This document shows positions 47,806 through 57,535 of a stretch of DNA of 64,000 nt, piece after piece (the stretch's first letter is position 1; the number at the start of each line of letters is the position of its first letter). Under the pieces are notes generated by a model. The model was not told the DNA's origin and did not search any database. It saw only the letters and a program-made list of their open reading frames with translations. Made by a program: the position numbers and the translations under genes. Origin of the DNA: an uncultured Collinsella sp. (GTDB lineage Bacteria; Actinomycetota; Coriobacteriia; Coriobacteriales; Coriobacteriaceae); the NCBI GenBank assembly GCA_900542155.1, contig UQMD01000007.1, forward strand, positions 24,581-88,580, read 5' to 3'.

Positions 47806-49941
47806 ATGCTCTTTTCCCGCCGTTCTGCTACATCTGCCTGTGCCATTGCGCTTATCGTAATGGCGGTCACCCCTTATCACCGGTTTTCATCTTCAATCGG
47901 CCTGGCATCAGGTGCAATGACCTGGCTCGTTATCCTGGGCGCATGCCTTGCGGCGTTTGTTCATGGTGCTGCGCTCCGCAAGGGGGGAGAAATAAGACGG
48001 CCGAAGCATCTCGGTGCCATCGGTGTTTTCCTTGGTGTTATTGCAACGGTTCCCGAATGGGCCGACCTGGCCTTCTATGCTCGCGGAGATTCTATTCCAT
48101 TCGTGTTTGCACCGATCTGGCTGTTGCATGGCGTTTCGTGTGCCTTGTGCTTCACTGGGTCGCTGCTACTCTCATATGTTATTTGGGACACGGCGGGCTC
48201 TCCTTTGACGCAGGGGGCGACAGGAACTGACGAAAGAGAAACTCGTCACCCGCAGGACGCGATTTTTACAGAAACAATAGCCGTCCTGTCTTGCCTGCTG
48301 TTTTGCTGTCGAGTTTCATGGAGAGTCGTTCCCGAGCCATGGGGGATGTCCTCTGTAATGGCCGCATCAATTGGCCTTATGCCTTTAATTCCTCTGGTCT
48401 ATCTCGTATTGGCTGCGGTCCCGCTGCTTTGCTGTCCTCGCGCCTTTGGTCGGGGGCAGAGCGACGTGTTTGCCCGTTCTGTGCTCGTAGCAGTTCCCAT
48501 TGGCCTTGTTCCCGCTGTTGAGGTGGCATACTTCGCAAACGATGCCGCGATCATTGCGTCGCTGACGATGGGGTCCGCAATTGCTGCCTTCGTATGTACG
48601 TTGCTCAGGAAGAAGCGGAACGACGATTCGGATATCCCCCGCGCGTCCGACCCATTCGATGCGGGGGTGTTTTCCCCTGCCCTGTCGCCTCGAGAGGAGC
48701 AGTTTGTTCGACTGCTGCTCAAAGGGAAAACGCCGGCGGAAATTGCCAAGGAGACGGATACGAAGCCATCGACGGTGCGAACAACGCTTCACCGAGCATA
48801 CGGGAAGGCGTCGGTTGCGGGCTCACGCGAGCTCGTGGCGTTGTTTGCGGGTGAGGGCGATGCTGCAGGGCCTGGTCTGCTGCAGCGACATGCTGACGAT
48901 ATGTTGGCATCAGCTCGAACGCGCCGGCTGTTTCGATACCTGCTCACATTATTTTTCATCCTCCTGGCGGCAGGCCCCTTGGTAATGGCGGATAGCGATT
49001 GGGGGTCCGGTGTTTCGTGGGCTGTCGCCTTTTCTCTCTCAAGCTATGCATTGGGTCTCGGACTGTTTCTGTCGCTACGCTACACGGGTGGAAAACCGAA
49101 TCGTAAAGCTGCGCTGGATAGGGCAGGCGAAGCGATTGGGCTCGGAAGCCCGTGCGTGTGGGCGATACTGTCTGCCGTGGAATGGTCTTTTGTCTATATC
49201 GCGGCATGGAGGTGCATACGCGATCCGTTGATGGCTGCACCGGTCCTGTTTTGCGGCATAGCGTCTATGGCTTCGCTCGCTGTTAAGCTGCGCCCGTTTA
49301 AGGTTCATGCCCATACTCGGGCTATCGCGCCATTGGTTTTGGTAGGTGTGGCTGCTTTAATCTATGCAGCAACTAGGGGGCGAATCCACGGGTTTGCGGT
49401 GCTGACGGGGATGCTGCTCACGTATATAGTGCTGCGAAGCTGTCCGCAGCGCAAAATGCTTGGGGTATGGATGCTCTGCTTTGGGGCGATGGCTCCTGTT
49501 TGGGTTGTCTTGCTCAACATGGTGCAGGATCTGACGGTTTTCAAGCCGTTGTTCCTCGCGTCGTTGTTGGGGCATAGTTCGGCTGTCAATGTCGTCGTGG
49601 CAACGGTGGTCGTCTGCTGGTCTGTGCCCATATTCGTCACGCACATCGCGCTCGCCCGCTCGGTTGAGGACGAGAAAGCCGTCTTGGAGTACCGCGCGAA
49701 CGGGTCCACCGAAACAGCCCGCGTGCGCCAGCTGGCCCTGCTTATGTCTCGCTCCCTTTCTAATGTTCAGTCGCAAATCTTGCTGATGACGGCAGAGGGC
49801 GCAACGACAAAGGCTATTGCGGAGGATGTCGGTTACGCTGCATCTACGGTGCAAGCACTGCGGTCTGCATCTTACCGCCAGTTGAGGATCAAGAATAAAG
49901 CGGAGCTTATTTCATTGTTATCGCAGGTAGATAACGTGTAA
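47806..49941 (+). CDS. Membrane LuxR-type regulator with two HTH domains
   Basis: 711 aa. Two membrane regions, each with about six to seven hydrophobic segments (about 10-270 and 390-620), are each followed by a LuxR-like HTH. The first is complete (LSPREEQFVRLLLKGKTPAEIAKETDTKPSTVRTTLHRAYGKA, about 295-345). The second is more diverged (LMTAEGATTKAIAEDVGYAASTVQALRSASYRQLRIKNKAELI, about 650-705). Large multi-pass LuxR regulators are abundant in Coriobacteriia, but normally carry one C-terminal HTH; this looks like a tandem fusion. It stands before an ABC exporter operon that it may control. Confidence 0.8.
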   Translation: MLFSRRSATSACAIALIVMAVTPYHRFSSSIGLASGAMTWLVILGACLAAFVHGAALRKGGEIRRPKHLGAIGVFLGVIATVPEWADLAFYARGDSIPFVFAPIWLLHGVSCALCFTGSLLLSYVIWDTAGSPLTQGATGTDERETRHPQDAIFTETIAVLSCLLFCCRVSWRVVPEPWGMSSVMAASIGLMPLIPLVYLVLAAVPLLCCPRAFGRGQSDVFARSVLVAVPIGLVPAVEVAYFANDAAIIASLTMGSAIAAFVCTLLRKKRNDDSDIPRASDPFDAGVFSPALSPREEQFVRLLLKGKTPAEIAKETDTKPSTVRTTLHRAYGKASVAGSRELVALFAGEGDAAGPGLLQRHADDMLASARTRRLFRYLLTLFFILLAAGPLVMADSDWGSGVSWAVAFSLSSYALGLGLFLSLRYTGGKPNRKAALDRAGEAIGLGSPCVWAILSAVEWSFVYIAAWRCIRDPLMAAPVLFCGIASMASLAVKLRPFKVHAHTRAIAPLVLVGVAALIYAATRGRIHGFAVLTGMLLTYIVLRSCPQRKMLGVWMLCFGAMAPVWVVLLNMVQDLTVFKPLFLASLLGHSSAVNVVVATVVVCWSVPIFVTHIALARSVEDEKAVLEYRANGSTETARVRQLALLMSRSLSNVQSQILLMTAEGATTKAIAEDVGYAASTVQALRSASYRQLRIKNKAELISLLSQVDNV

Positions 49942-50093
49942 ACGCCTGAGCGATCAACTCAATAGCGGGTGTTTACAGACATCTTTCTCTATTCATGCAA
50001 AAGTTGCCGTGCGTCGACGCATTATTGACCGCTTTTGATTGGGGCGAGATCGGGCATTGCTGCTCGGCCCGGCCGAAGGGAGGGTGATGTCGC

Positions 50094-50975
50094 TTGAATA
50101 GAAATCTAATACGGCACGAGTTGTCCAAGATATTTGGCAATCCTATATTTGCGTTGACCCTTATGGTTGCAACTGCAATTTCGATGGCGGCTGCCATTGA
50201 GGCATGGTGGTCGCTTGAGACTGAGCGCAAGCAGCTGTTATCGCTTGGCTATGGCGTTGGTTTGCAAGCCCAGGCATACCTCGGCCAAACGCGTGAAAGT
50301 AGCTTTGGTAACTGGATCGTTGTGAGTGCAAATGCACCGCTATCGGCATCAGTGTTTTTCTATGCGCTGCCGTTGCTTGCCATGCTGGCCGGGTCGTGGT
50401 CATGCCTGTCCGAGCGTTTGAGCGGTTACGAGGCACAGATCTGCACACGTGTTTCTAGAAATGCATACGTGAACGTGAAGATGCTGTCTGCTTTTCTCTC
50501 TGCGTTTGCGGTCACGGCTATTCCGCTACTCGTGAACTTCCTGATTGTCTCCATGCTGTTTCCCGCGTATCTCCCTCGGGTCGATGAATCGACTTACGTC
50601 GGGCTCTATCTGCATAGCTATTTTTCTGGTCTGTTTTATTCCCGGCCTCTGTTATATGTGCTGGTTTATACACTGTTCGATGCGGTGACGCTGGGGGCTC
50701 TATCCATGGCCGTGACTGGTCTGTCGGTTGTGTTTCGCAGCAGAATCAAGGCGATGGTCGTTCCATATCTGATTATGGTTGCATGGCACTTTGTTAACGA
50801 CTGGATTTTTAGCGTCCTTTCATGCGTCGGCTTTAACTGCAACATTCTTAACAGCATCAGGTCGGAATCACTAAATAACTGGCCCGACATCCGAGCGGGG
50901 GTTGCGGAAATCATCTTGCTGTTCGTCTTTTCTTTGGTTTCCGCGAGATTCTTAAAAAGACGCGAGGTGGTCTGA
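50094..50975 (+). CDS. ABC-2 type permease 1
   Basis: 293 aa with about six hydrophobic segments. The cytosolic start MNRNLIRHELSKIFGNPIF and overall layout resemble ABC-2 type permeases of lantibiotic-immunity or antimicrobial-peptide exporters. The start is probably TTG at 50094 with GGGAGGG about 12 bases upstream, a weak context; no ATG gives the same N-terminus. The stop overlaps the next ATG by one base. Confidence 0.75.
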   Translation: MNRNLIRHELSKIFGNPIFALTLMVATAISMAAAIEAWWSLETERKQLLSLGYGVGLQAQAYLGQTRESSFGNWIVVSANAPLSASVFFYALPLLAMLAGSWSCLSERLSGYEAQICTRVSRNAYVNVKMLSAFLSAFAVTAIPLLVNFLIVSMLFPAYLPRVDESTYVGLYLHSYFSGLFYSRPLLYVLVYTLFDAVTLGALSMAVTGLSVVFRSRIKAMVVPYLIMVAWHFVNDWIFSVLSCVGFNCNILNSIRSESLNNWPDIRAGVAEIILLFVFSLVSARFLKRREVV

Positions 50976-51811
50976 TGCTGTTGAGGCTGGTCGCCGCGGA
51001 CCTGAGGACCGTTTTGAAGAAGAACATCCTTACTTTTATTGCGGTTGCGGCAGTGACCGTTGCAAACTTGGTGTACGCCTACGGATTGTCTTCTGTGTAT
51101 GGGGTCAGGACGGATACCTTGGGGTTTGCGGATAATCTTGCGCTCGTGTTTGCCGGATCTGCTCCGTTTGAGCCTAGGCCCGGGGTCATGTTTGTGCCTC
51201 CGTTAGGGTGGCTATTCCTCATTCTGCTTATTCTCTATACGACACTCGATTATCCGACCGAATCGTTGTACGGGCTTGGTTTACAAGCACTTGTTCGATG
51301 CCGGGCAAGAACCCTTTGGTGGGCCTCGCGTTTTATCTCAGTGGCGGCGGTAACGGCATTTTCACTGCTCGTGGTGGTTTGCTCTGTTGTGATTTGGAGC
51401 TTGGTGGTGAGCTCCTCGTTCAGCGCGGTCGTCCATGGCGAGTCGCTTCAGCTGGCTAATTTGGCGCCGTGGTTTCTCAAAGCTGCCGAGGCGGATGCGC
51501 TGCCGTTTTTCATAGGTCTCTTATTTGCTTTCGAGGCGCTTGCGTTTGCGCAGGCAGCGGTCGGGTTTGTGCTTGGGCCGTCAGTCTCGTTTGTGGTTTT
51601 AATGAGCTACCTGATCTGCTCGGCATATGCACGACATTGGGCGCTATTGGGTAACGCCTTGATGCTGTTGCGCTGGGGCGGAATTGTCAAAGAGGGAATC
51701 GCGGCGGGCTCGAGCGTCTTGTTTTCAATTGTGATTATGTCGTTATGCCTATCGCTGGGCGGACTGTGGTTTCGAAGGGCAGACCTTATAGAAAAGGGGG
51801 ACAAGATATGA
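50975..51811 (+). CDS. ABC-2 type permease 2
   Basis: 278 aa with about six to seven membrane segments. MLLRLVAADLRTVLKKNILTF begins it; a large outer loop contains FEPRPGVMFVPPLGW. It probably forms a heterodimeric membrane part with permease 1. Translationally coupled at both ends (TGATG before, ATGA after). Confidence 0.75.
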   Translation: MLLRLVAADLRTVLKKNILTFIAVAAVTVANLVYAYGLSSVYGVRTDTLGFADNLALVFAGSAPFEPRPGVMFVPPLGWLFLILLILYTTLDYPTESLYGLGLQALVRCRARTLWWASRFISVAAVTAFSLLVVVCSVVIWSLVVSSSFSAVVHGESLQLANLAPWFLKAAEADALPFFIGLLFAFEALAFAQAAVGFVLGPSVSFVVLMSYLICSAYARHWALLGNALMLLRWGGIVKEGIAAGSSVLFSIVIMSLCLSLGGLWFRRADLIEKGDKI

Positions 51812-52452
51812 GCGTAATCGTTAGGGACATATCGAAGCGTATGGGTAAAAACGTTGTCCTGCGCAATGTGTCTATCGAGGTTGCCCCTGGGACCGTGGTC
51901 GGGCTTCAGGGGATAAACGGTTCGGGCAAGACCATGCTCATGCGAGCGGTCTGCGGATTGATCAAGCCTACCGAAGGCGAAATCTCTATCGATGGCCAAA
52001 GGCTTGGGGCGGACATCTCGTTCCCGCCGAGTCTGGGGATGTTGATCGAGGCGCCTGCCTTTTTGGGATATCTGTCTGGCTACGACAATCTGGAGCTCAT
52101 CGCTCAGATCAAGGGCGTTGCCACTCCCGAGGACATTCGCTCTGCCCTGCGGCTCGTGGGGCTCGATGCAGACGAAAAAAAGAAGTTCCGAGCATATTCG
52201 CTTGGGATGAAGCAACGTCTGGGAATAGCTGCGGCAATTATGGAAAAGCCGAAGCTACTTGTTCTCGATGAGCCAACAAATGCCCTCGACGAAGCGGGCG
52301 TTGAAATGCTCAAGCGCGTTGTGGCGATGGCGGCCTCAACGGGTCGCGAGGTTATTCTGTCCAGCCATGACGGAGAGGTGCTCGAGGAGCTGGCCGATCG
52401 GGTTTACTGCATGCGCGACGGTGCCGTTGTGAAAGTTCGGGAAAGGTCGTGA
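51808..52452 (+). CDS. ABC transporter ATP-binding protein
   Basis: 214 aa. Walker A GINGSGKTML (about 36-45), signature YSLGMKQRLG (a diverged LSGGQ, common in exporter subfamilies), Walker B LLVLDEPTNALD and the switch His in LSSHD. It powers export by the two preceding permeases; the substrate is unknown, with peptide or antibiotic resistance likely by subfamily. The ATG at 51808 overlaps the permease stop. Confidence 0.92.
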   Translation: MSVIVRDISKRMGKNVVLRNVSIEVAPGTVVGLQGINGSGKTMLMRAVCGLIKPTEGEISIDGQRLGADISFPPSLGMLIEAPAFLGYLSGYDNLELIAQIKGVATPEDIRSALRLVGLDADEKKKFRAYSLGMKQRLGIAAAIMEKPKLLVLDEPTNALDEAGVEMLKRVVAMAASTGREVILSSHDGEVLEELADRVYCMRDGAVVKVRERS

Positions 52453-52457
52453 GCGCG

Positions 52458-53117
52458 ATGAAGAAGACCCTGTGGACAAGAAGGTCGGTGCTCGCGCTTT
52501 TCGGCTGTGCTGCTACTGGCCTTGCGGGCATGAGGGTGAGCGTCGTTAACGGGAGCCGGACGGTCATTCCTGAGAAATATTATGCGGAGGGCGAATGGCT
52601 CTCGATGGATGGGGCGTTTCTGGGGTCGAAGGATGTGGCGACTGACGGGTATTCGTTTTGCATAGACGGGGCGGAGCTGCTCACGCCGCGCGAGTATCTC
52701 AAGCGTGCGCATGACGATTATTCAAAATATGGCATCGTGGATACGAAAACGAAATTGAAGGACGCCGACATCACGTGTGTTATCGCCGTAAAGATGCGTG
52801 TCAGGAATAAGGACAATGTCGAAGGCGGAATCAAAACGTATGTTTGGCATTTGGTTCCGGAGCACGCGCCAAACTATGACTTTGTGGTCAACACCGATCT
52901 GATAACGCAGGCAATGCCGGGGCTGGGCGGTTCTGCTGCGTTTGCTGTTCAGGTTGGAGCGGAGAACGAGTTGCTCGTCCCATTTATGATGCAAAACACC
53001 AACGACTATTTCGAAGATTACGAGACCGTCCGTTTCGAGAAGGCTTTTCCCGGGACTTATACGATGAAGATGACCGATCTGCCGGAGCGAAGGCTCTTAA
53101 GGTTTGAAGTGAAGTAG
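52458..53117 (+). CDS. Secreted or membrane-anchored protein of the ABC operon
   Basis: 219 aa. An N-terminal signal or anchor (TRRSVLALFGCAATGLAGMRVSVV, with twin-Arg-like RRS but no clear lipobox) is followed by a beta-rich outer domain (ITCVIAVKMRVRNKDNVEGGIKTYVWHLVPE). Proteins of this size with a conserved 'vWhlv' beta domain often accompany such exporters (possibly DUF5028-like; not certain). A GTG at 52449 overlaps the ABC stop and is an alternative start. Confidence 0.6.
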   Translation: MKKTLWTRRSVLALFGCAATGLAGMRVSVVNGSRTVIPEKYYAEGEWLSMDGAFLGSKDVATDGYSFCIDGAELLTPREYLKRAHDDYSKYGIVDTKTKLKDADITCVIAVKMRVRNKDNVEGGIKTYVWHLVPEHAPNYDFVVNTDLITQAMPGLGGSAAFAVQVGAENELLVPFMMQNTNDYFEDYETVRFEKAFPGTYTMKMTDLPERRLLRFEVK

Positions 53118-53152
53118 CTCGAGAGTTAGGCAAAATGGGTCCATCGGCGGTA

Positions 53153-53196
53153 CCCGCGCCCGATTTCAGGCGCTCCGACTCGGAATCGGGCGCGGG
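53153..53196. terminator. Bidirectional terminator between converging genes
   Basis: CCCGCGCCCGATT (53153-53165) and AATCGGGCGCGGG (53184-53196) form a perfect 13-bp stem between the ABC operon and the minus-strand membrane protein. Confidence 0.75.
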
Positions 53197-53222
53197 ACGA
53201 GGCACCTTCGGTGTCGGCCGGC

Positions 53223-53939
53223 CTACCGCTTCTTCTTGTTCTTCTTCTGCTTGCGCTGCTTGCCCTTGGTCTCCTGGGGCTTGTCGCCCTGCTTGGCTTC
53301 GGCTGCGGCCTTCTCGGCCTTCATCTTCTTGCGTTTGGTCTCGATGCGCAGCTTTTTGTTGATGCGCGCCTTAAGGAAGGCGCCAAACTGCTCGGCATCG
53401 CCGCGAACAAAGGTGTCCTTGGGGATCGTCACGCCCTGGTCGGCGAACATGGCCACAAAGATGCGCTCGCCGTCGAGCACGTGGTCGAGTTTCTCAAACG
53501 GGAAGAACTGCGACTTGCCGCTCTTGCCCCAGACCATCAGGCCGTCCTCGTTGGCGGCGACGCGGCGATAGCGGCCACCCATGGACTCGTCGGCCTCGAC
53601 GGCATCGATAAAATCGCGGGCGAGCGTGTGGTGCAGGTTTTTGCTCCACCAGGCCAAAAAAGCACCGAACACGATCAGGACGACGCCGAACTTGATCCAG
53701 TTGCCGCCGGCCACCAGCATGCCAACACCCAGCAGCGCGGCAATGGCGGCGGCGACATACAGGGAGCCGCGGCGTCTGGGCGAGGCGACCAGGCGGGCGA
53801 AGTCGGTGACCAGATCGTTTTCGTACTGATACTCGTTGAGGTACAGGATGCCGTCATCGGCTGCTGCCTGCGCCTCGAGCGCGACCTCGACCTGGTCGGC
53901 TGCTTCGGAGGGAACGAGGTTGCTCTCTGCGTCTGCCAT
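53223..53939 (-). CDS. Two-pass membrane protein with Lys-rich tail (YcxB-like)
   Basis: 238 aa. Two membrane helices (LYVAAAIAALLGVGMLVAGG and FGVVLIVFGAFLAWW, about 60-100) are followed by a soluble domain with RVAANEDGLMVWGKSGKSQFFPFEKLDHVLDGERIFVAM, reminiscent of YcxB/PH-like proteins, and a C-terminal tail of about 40 residues very rich in Lys. Function unknown. The start is close to the divergent dnaX gene. Confidence 0.65.
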   Translation of the reverse strand: MADAESNLVPSEAADQVEVALEAQAAADDGILYLNEYQYENDLVTDFARLVASPRRRGSLYVAAAIAALLGVGMLVAGGNWIKFGVVLIVFGAFLAWWSKNLHHTLARDFIDAVEADESMGGRYRRVAANEDGLMVWGKSGKSQFFPFEKLDHVLDGERIFVAMFADQGVTIPKDTFVRGDAEQFGAFLKARINKKLRIETKRKKMKAEKAAAEAKQGDKPQETKGKQRKQKKNKKKR

Positions 53940-54054
53940 GCTCTTTGGACTCCTATCGCGGCGGGCTCGCCGTACGGGTTATTATGAATGCGGTATGCCG
54001 TGCGACCGCATGGCCGTCGCGGCAACAAGACTTAGTATACCCGGGGGAGCACCC

Positions 54055-56538
54055 ATGGAATCGTTGTACCGAAAGTATCGCCCGCTCACCTTCGACTCCG
54101 TGGTGGGCCAGCAGCATATCGTCTCGACGCTCGAGCACGCCATCACCGAGGGGCGCCTGTCCCATGCGTACCTGTTCTGCGGACCGCGCGGCACGGGTAA
54201 GACCACCATGGCGCGTATCCTTGCCAAGGCGCTGCTGTGCCGCAACGCCGAGGCGGCTCGCGCCGAGGGCGCAAGCGGCTGCATGCCCGACGGCACCTGC
54301 GAGGAGTGCGAGCTCATCGCCGAGGGCAACCATCCGGACGTCTACGAGCTCGATGCCGCAAGCCGCACGGGCGTAGACAACGTGCGCGAGGAGATCATCA
54401 ACTCCGTCAACTTTGCCCCGGTGCGTGGCAAGTACAAGATCTATATCATCGACGAGGTCCACATGCTCACGACGGCGGCGTTCAACGCGCTGCTCAAGAC
54501 GCTCGAGGAGCCGCCGGCGCACGTGATCTTTGTGCTGTGCACCACCGACCCGCAAAAGATTCTGGAGACCATCCTTTCGCGCTGCCAGCGCTTCGATTTC
54601 CACCGCATCGGTAACGAGGATATCGAGCGCCGCCTGGCATACGTGTGCGAGCAGGAGGGCTTCGATTACGACGACGAGGCGCTCGCCATCGTGGCGCGCC
54701 ACGCCAAGGGCGGCATGCGCGACGCGCTCTCCACGCTGGAGCAGCTGAGCGTCTTCGGCAACGGCACCGTGCATGCGGACGATGCCCGCTCGCTTTTGGG
54801 CGAAGTTTCGGACCAGATTCTGGGCGAGTTTGCCCGCGCCATTGCCGAGCGCGATGTTGCCGAGCTCTATGGACTGATCCGTGCGCAGGTCGAGGAAGGA
54901 AACGACCTGCTGGAACTGACGCGCGACCTGGTGGCGCACGTGCGCGACGTGTATGTTGCCTGCGTCGCCGGCGCCCGTGCCGAGCTGTTTGAGGGCGGGG
55001 CCGAACAGGCCGAGGCGCTTGCTGCCGAGGCCGCTGCCTTTGGCGAGCACCCTGCCGATCGTTTGGCCCGCGTGCTGACGGTGCTCGACGATGCCGCCTT
55101 GGAGATGAGGCGCGCGAGCGACGTGCGCCTGGTGCTCGAGATCGCCTGTACACGTCTGGCACGTCCCGAGGCTGATTTAACGATTGAAGCTTTGGCTGAG
55201 CGCGTAGCTCGCTTGGAGGCCATGGTTGCCAACGCTGCCGTTCCGGCGAGCGTGGCTGCTGCTCAGGCCGCCGCGCCTGCGGCGTCCGTACCCGTTGCTG
55301 CCCAGCAGCCGACGCTGATCTCGGGTGCCCGAGCCGCTACTCCGGCGGCATCTGCTACCACCGCTGATACGTCCGCGCGCCAGGGCGGTATGCCTTGGGA
55401 TCGTGGTGCTGCCGCTCCGGCGGCCCAGCCGGCGTCTCGTGCTGCGTCCGTGTCGGCTTCCAAGCCTGCAGCGCCTGCACCTCAGTCTGTGCCGGCTCCG
55501 ACGCCTCGGCCCGTTGCGGCCTCCGCGCCTGCCGCCGCTGCGGCACCTAAGCCCCAGTCCAACAATGCCGCCCAGGTTGCCGCCGCTGGTGCTGCCGAGA
55601 CGCCCGCGGTCGAGGATGCCGGAGAGCTGCAGCGCAAATGGGCCGAGGTTGTCGAGCGTGTCAAGGCGCGTCAGGCTTCCTACGCAGGGCTTTTGCTCAA
55701 CGCCCGTGCCACGGCCGACGACGGCTCCAAGCTCACGGTCTCGTTCCCCGCGGGTTCGACTTTTGCCATTAAGATGCTCGGTCGCGCCGATACGCAGTCG
55801 GTGGTCCTGCCGACGGTCTGCGCGGTCTTCGGTCGTCGTACCGTCGACTATGTCCTGGGTGGGGGTGGCACGCCGGCTCCTCAACATGAGGAGCATTCTC
55901 CATCTGCACGGGCTGCGGTATCTGCGGACCCGCAACCCGTGTCCTCGGCGGCCCCTGCATCCTCGAGCGCCAGCGCTCCGCAGCAGCAAGCGATGCCGGT
56001 GATGGCACCGACCCCGTCGGCGCCTGAACCCGTTGCGCCCAAACCGGCTGCTCCGGTCCCCGGGCCTAAGCCCGCCGCCGCGCCTGCGCCCAAGTCATCC
56101 GACCTGGCTAAGGCCCCCTGGCTGCGCTCCGACAACCCCGCCGGCGCTCCTGCCACGGGCAAGCTCCCGACCGAGCCCGCACCCCGAGCGCCCGAGCGCG
56201 CATCCGCTCCCAAGGCTCAGCCCGCCGCGCCGTCTGCGCCGTGGGAATCCGAGCAGGTTCCCTACGACGATGTCATGGTCGGCGGTTTTGCTGCCGATGC
56301 CGGCGGGGACGATCTGCCCCCGTTCGACGTGCCGGGTGCGGCGTCCGCGCCCAAGCCCGCTGCAACTGCCCCCAAAGAGGAGGACGCTCCTGCGGCTCCC
56401 TGGGAGTCCAACCCCGGCACGGACAGCCCCTTCGGCCATCAAGGCGCAGCCCCAAGCATCCCGCAGACCGAGGACGAGGCCAAAGCCCTCATCCGTAGCG
56501 TCTTCGGCCAGTCCACCATCTTCAAACCGGTGGAGTAA
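54055..56538 (+). CDS. dnaX: DNA polymerase III subunit gamma/tau
   Basis: 827 aa. The AAA+ clamp-loader domain has GPRGTGKTTMARILAKALLC (about 43-62), zinc-binding cysteines in CMPDGTCEEC, DEVHMLTTAAFNALLKTLEEPP and the sensor SRCQRFDF. Domain III follows to about 370. A very long Ala/Pro-rich disordered region (about 400-825) holds a short tau-like module (LQRKWAEVVERVKARQASYAGLLLNA). Loads the beta clamp in the replisome. The frame is open from 53836, but the ATG at 54055, after GGGGGAGC, gives the canonical start MESLYRKYRPLTF. Confidence 0.95.
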   Translation: MESLYRKYRPLTFDSVVGQQHIVSTLEHAITEGRLSHAYLFCGPRGTGKTTMARILAKALLCRNAEAARAEGASGCMPDGTCEECELIAEGNHPDVYELDAASRTGVDNVREEIINSVNFAPVRGKYKIYIIDEVHMLTTAAFNALLKTLEEPPAHVIFVLCTTDPQKILETILSRCQRFDFHRIGNEDIERRLAYVCEQEGFDYDDEALAIVARHAKGGMRDALSTLEQLSVFGNGTVHADDARSLLGEVSDQILGEFARAIAERDVAELYGLIRAQVEEGNDLLELTRDLVAHVRDVYVACVAGARAELFEGGAEQAEALAAEAAAFGEHPADRLARVLTVLDDAALEMRRASDVRLVLEIACTRLARPEADLTIEALAERVARLEAMVANAAVPASVAAAQAAAPAASVPVAAQQPTLISGARAATPAASATTADTSARQGGMPWDRGAAAPAAQPASRAASVSASKPAAPAPQSVPAPTPRPVAASAPAAAAAPKPQSNNAAQVAAAGAAETPAVEDAGELQRKWAEVVERVKARQASYAGLLLNARATADDGSKLTVSFPAGSTFAIKMLGRADTQSVVLPTVCAVFGRRTVDYVLGGGGTPAPQHEEHSPSARAAVSADPQPVSSAAPASSSASAPQQQAMPVMAPTPSAPEPVAPKPAAPVPGPKPAAAPAPKSSDLAKAPWLRSDNPAGAPATGKLPTEPAPRAPERASAPKAQPAAPSAPWESEQVPYDDVMVGGFAADAGGDDLPPFDVPGAASAPKPAATAPKEEDAPAAPWESNPGTDSPFGHQGAAPSIPQTEDEAKALIRSVFGQSTIFKPVE

Positions 56539-56592
56539 CCGTGCGGGCGGGTATACTGCTCAGGAAGAGACTTCTTTGAACGGAGCGAGCTT

Positions 56593-56853
56593 ATGATGTG
56601 GGAATATGTCCGCCTCGAGGACGATACGCAAGTTTCGTATTCCGAAGTCCGTGAGGACAACACGGTGAAGGTCGTTGTGGAGCGCCCACGCGATTGGGGC
56701 TTTGACACGGCGGAGTGTATCTTACCGGCATTTAATTGGGTGTCGCACGAGGGATTTAGCGAAGCGGACCTCAAAGAGCTCGATGATTTTGTGCGTAACA
56801 ACGCCCCGCTCATCTTGCGTTTTGCTTACGAAGGCGGACGAGCCTATGCCTAG
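56593..56853 (+). CDS. Small hypothetical protein
   Basis: 86 aa, acidic, no membrane segment. MWEYVRLEDDTQVSYSEV then KVVVERPRDWGFDTAECILP and a helical end. CGGAGCGAGC lies before the paired ATG ATG start. Similar short proteins near dnaX occur in Coriobacteriia in my general knowledge, but I cannot name a family. Confidence 0.6.
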   Translation: MMWEYVRLEDDTQVSYSEVREDNTVKVVVERPRDWGFDTAECILPAFNWVSHEGFSEADLKELDDFVRNNAPLILRFAYEGGRAYA

Positions 56854-56875
56854 TCTTTTCCGACTCGGTCATACA

Positions 56876-57343
56876 TTACTTTCTTTTGTCCGGGCGCATC
56901 TGTATTTCGGACATGTGTAGCGTGGTGCCGCGTATCTCGCATTCGAGCAGGCAGGTACGCGATGGCCGGCCTAGGATGTTGAGGTCGATACGATACGTCG
57001 CATGGCTATCCGTGTACTCGACCTGTTCCGCGTTGACGGTTGCTCCGATTGCCAAATAAACGCCTGGCTCGGCATCGACAATCTTGAAGTCCTTTATCTT
57101 GACCTTGAACTCTTGGTAGAGGGACGGGCTGTTGTAGTAAACAGTTCGGGTTCCATCGGTGCACTCATCGGCTGCTTCCCATTTGACGACGGGCTGGTCC
57201 GAGCTGGCTATCAGCAGCTCTGCTCCAAAGGCTATAGCATGGGTGATGACAACCAGCAATGCCCAGCCGACAAAGAGATAGAGAAACAAAAAAATAACGG
57301 GGCGTTTTGAGCGGATGTTTTGCAGTGCGGCTGGGACATTCAC
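56876..57343 (-). CDS. Single-pass membrane hypothetical protein
   Basis: 155 aa from a GTG preceded by GGAGGTG. One N-terminal membrane helix (PVIFLFLYLFVGWALLVVITHAIAFG) and an outer beta-rich domain. Its layout resembles the two paralogs at 6.1-7.7 kb, but without shared motifs. Converges on the small gene at 56593. Confidence 0.6.
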   Translation of the reverse strand: MNVPAALQNIRSKRPVIFLFLYLFVGWALLVVITHAIAFGAELLIASSDQPVVKWEAADECTDGTRTVYYNSPSLYQEFKVKIKDFKIVDAEPGVYLAIGATVNAEQVEYTDSHATYRIDLNILGRPSRTCLLECEIRGTTLHMSEIQMRPDKRK

Positions 57344-57429
57344 GGGGGCACCTCCACATCATCATTTATGACAGTCAAATTATACCCGGCCGCCATGTGC
57401 GCCGCCTCGAGCGGCGGTTTAGCATTTTG

Positions 57430-57522
57430 CTATCTAGCTGGATGCAGAAAATGCCGGGTTCCGGTCCTGCTAGATAGATCTTGAGATATTATGCAAGTGT
57501 GAATTATTCGACATTGCATAAT
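57430..57522 (+). promoter_or_regulatory. Two dyads upstream of the second AAA ATPase gene
   Basis: CTATCTAGC/GCTAGATAG (57430-57438, 57469-57477) and ATTATGCAA/TTGCATAAT (57488-57496, 57514-57522) are perfect 9-bp dyads. A further half-site, GCATAATG, overlaps the start codon at 57536. Confidence 0.55.
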
Positions 57523-57535
57523 TCGGGAGTGCATA

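Noticed and set aside
53836..54054. N-terminal extension of DnaX
   Set aside because: The open frame is antisense to the divergent membrane protein gene; DnaX starts at MESLYRKYRP in all relatives I know.
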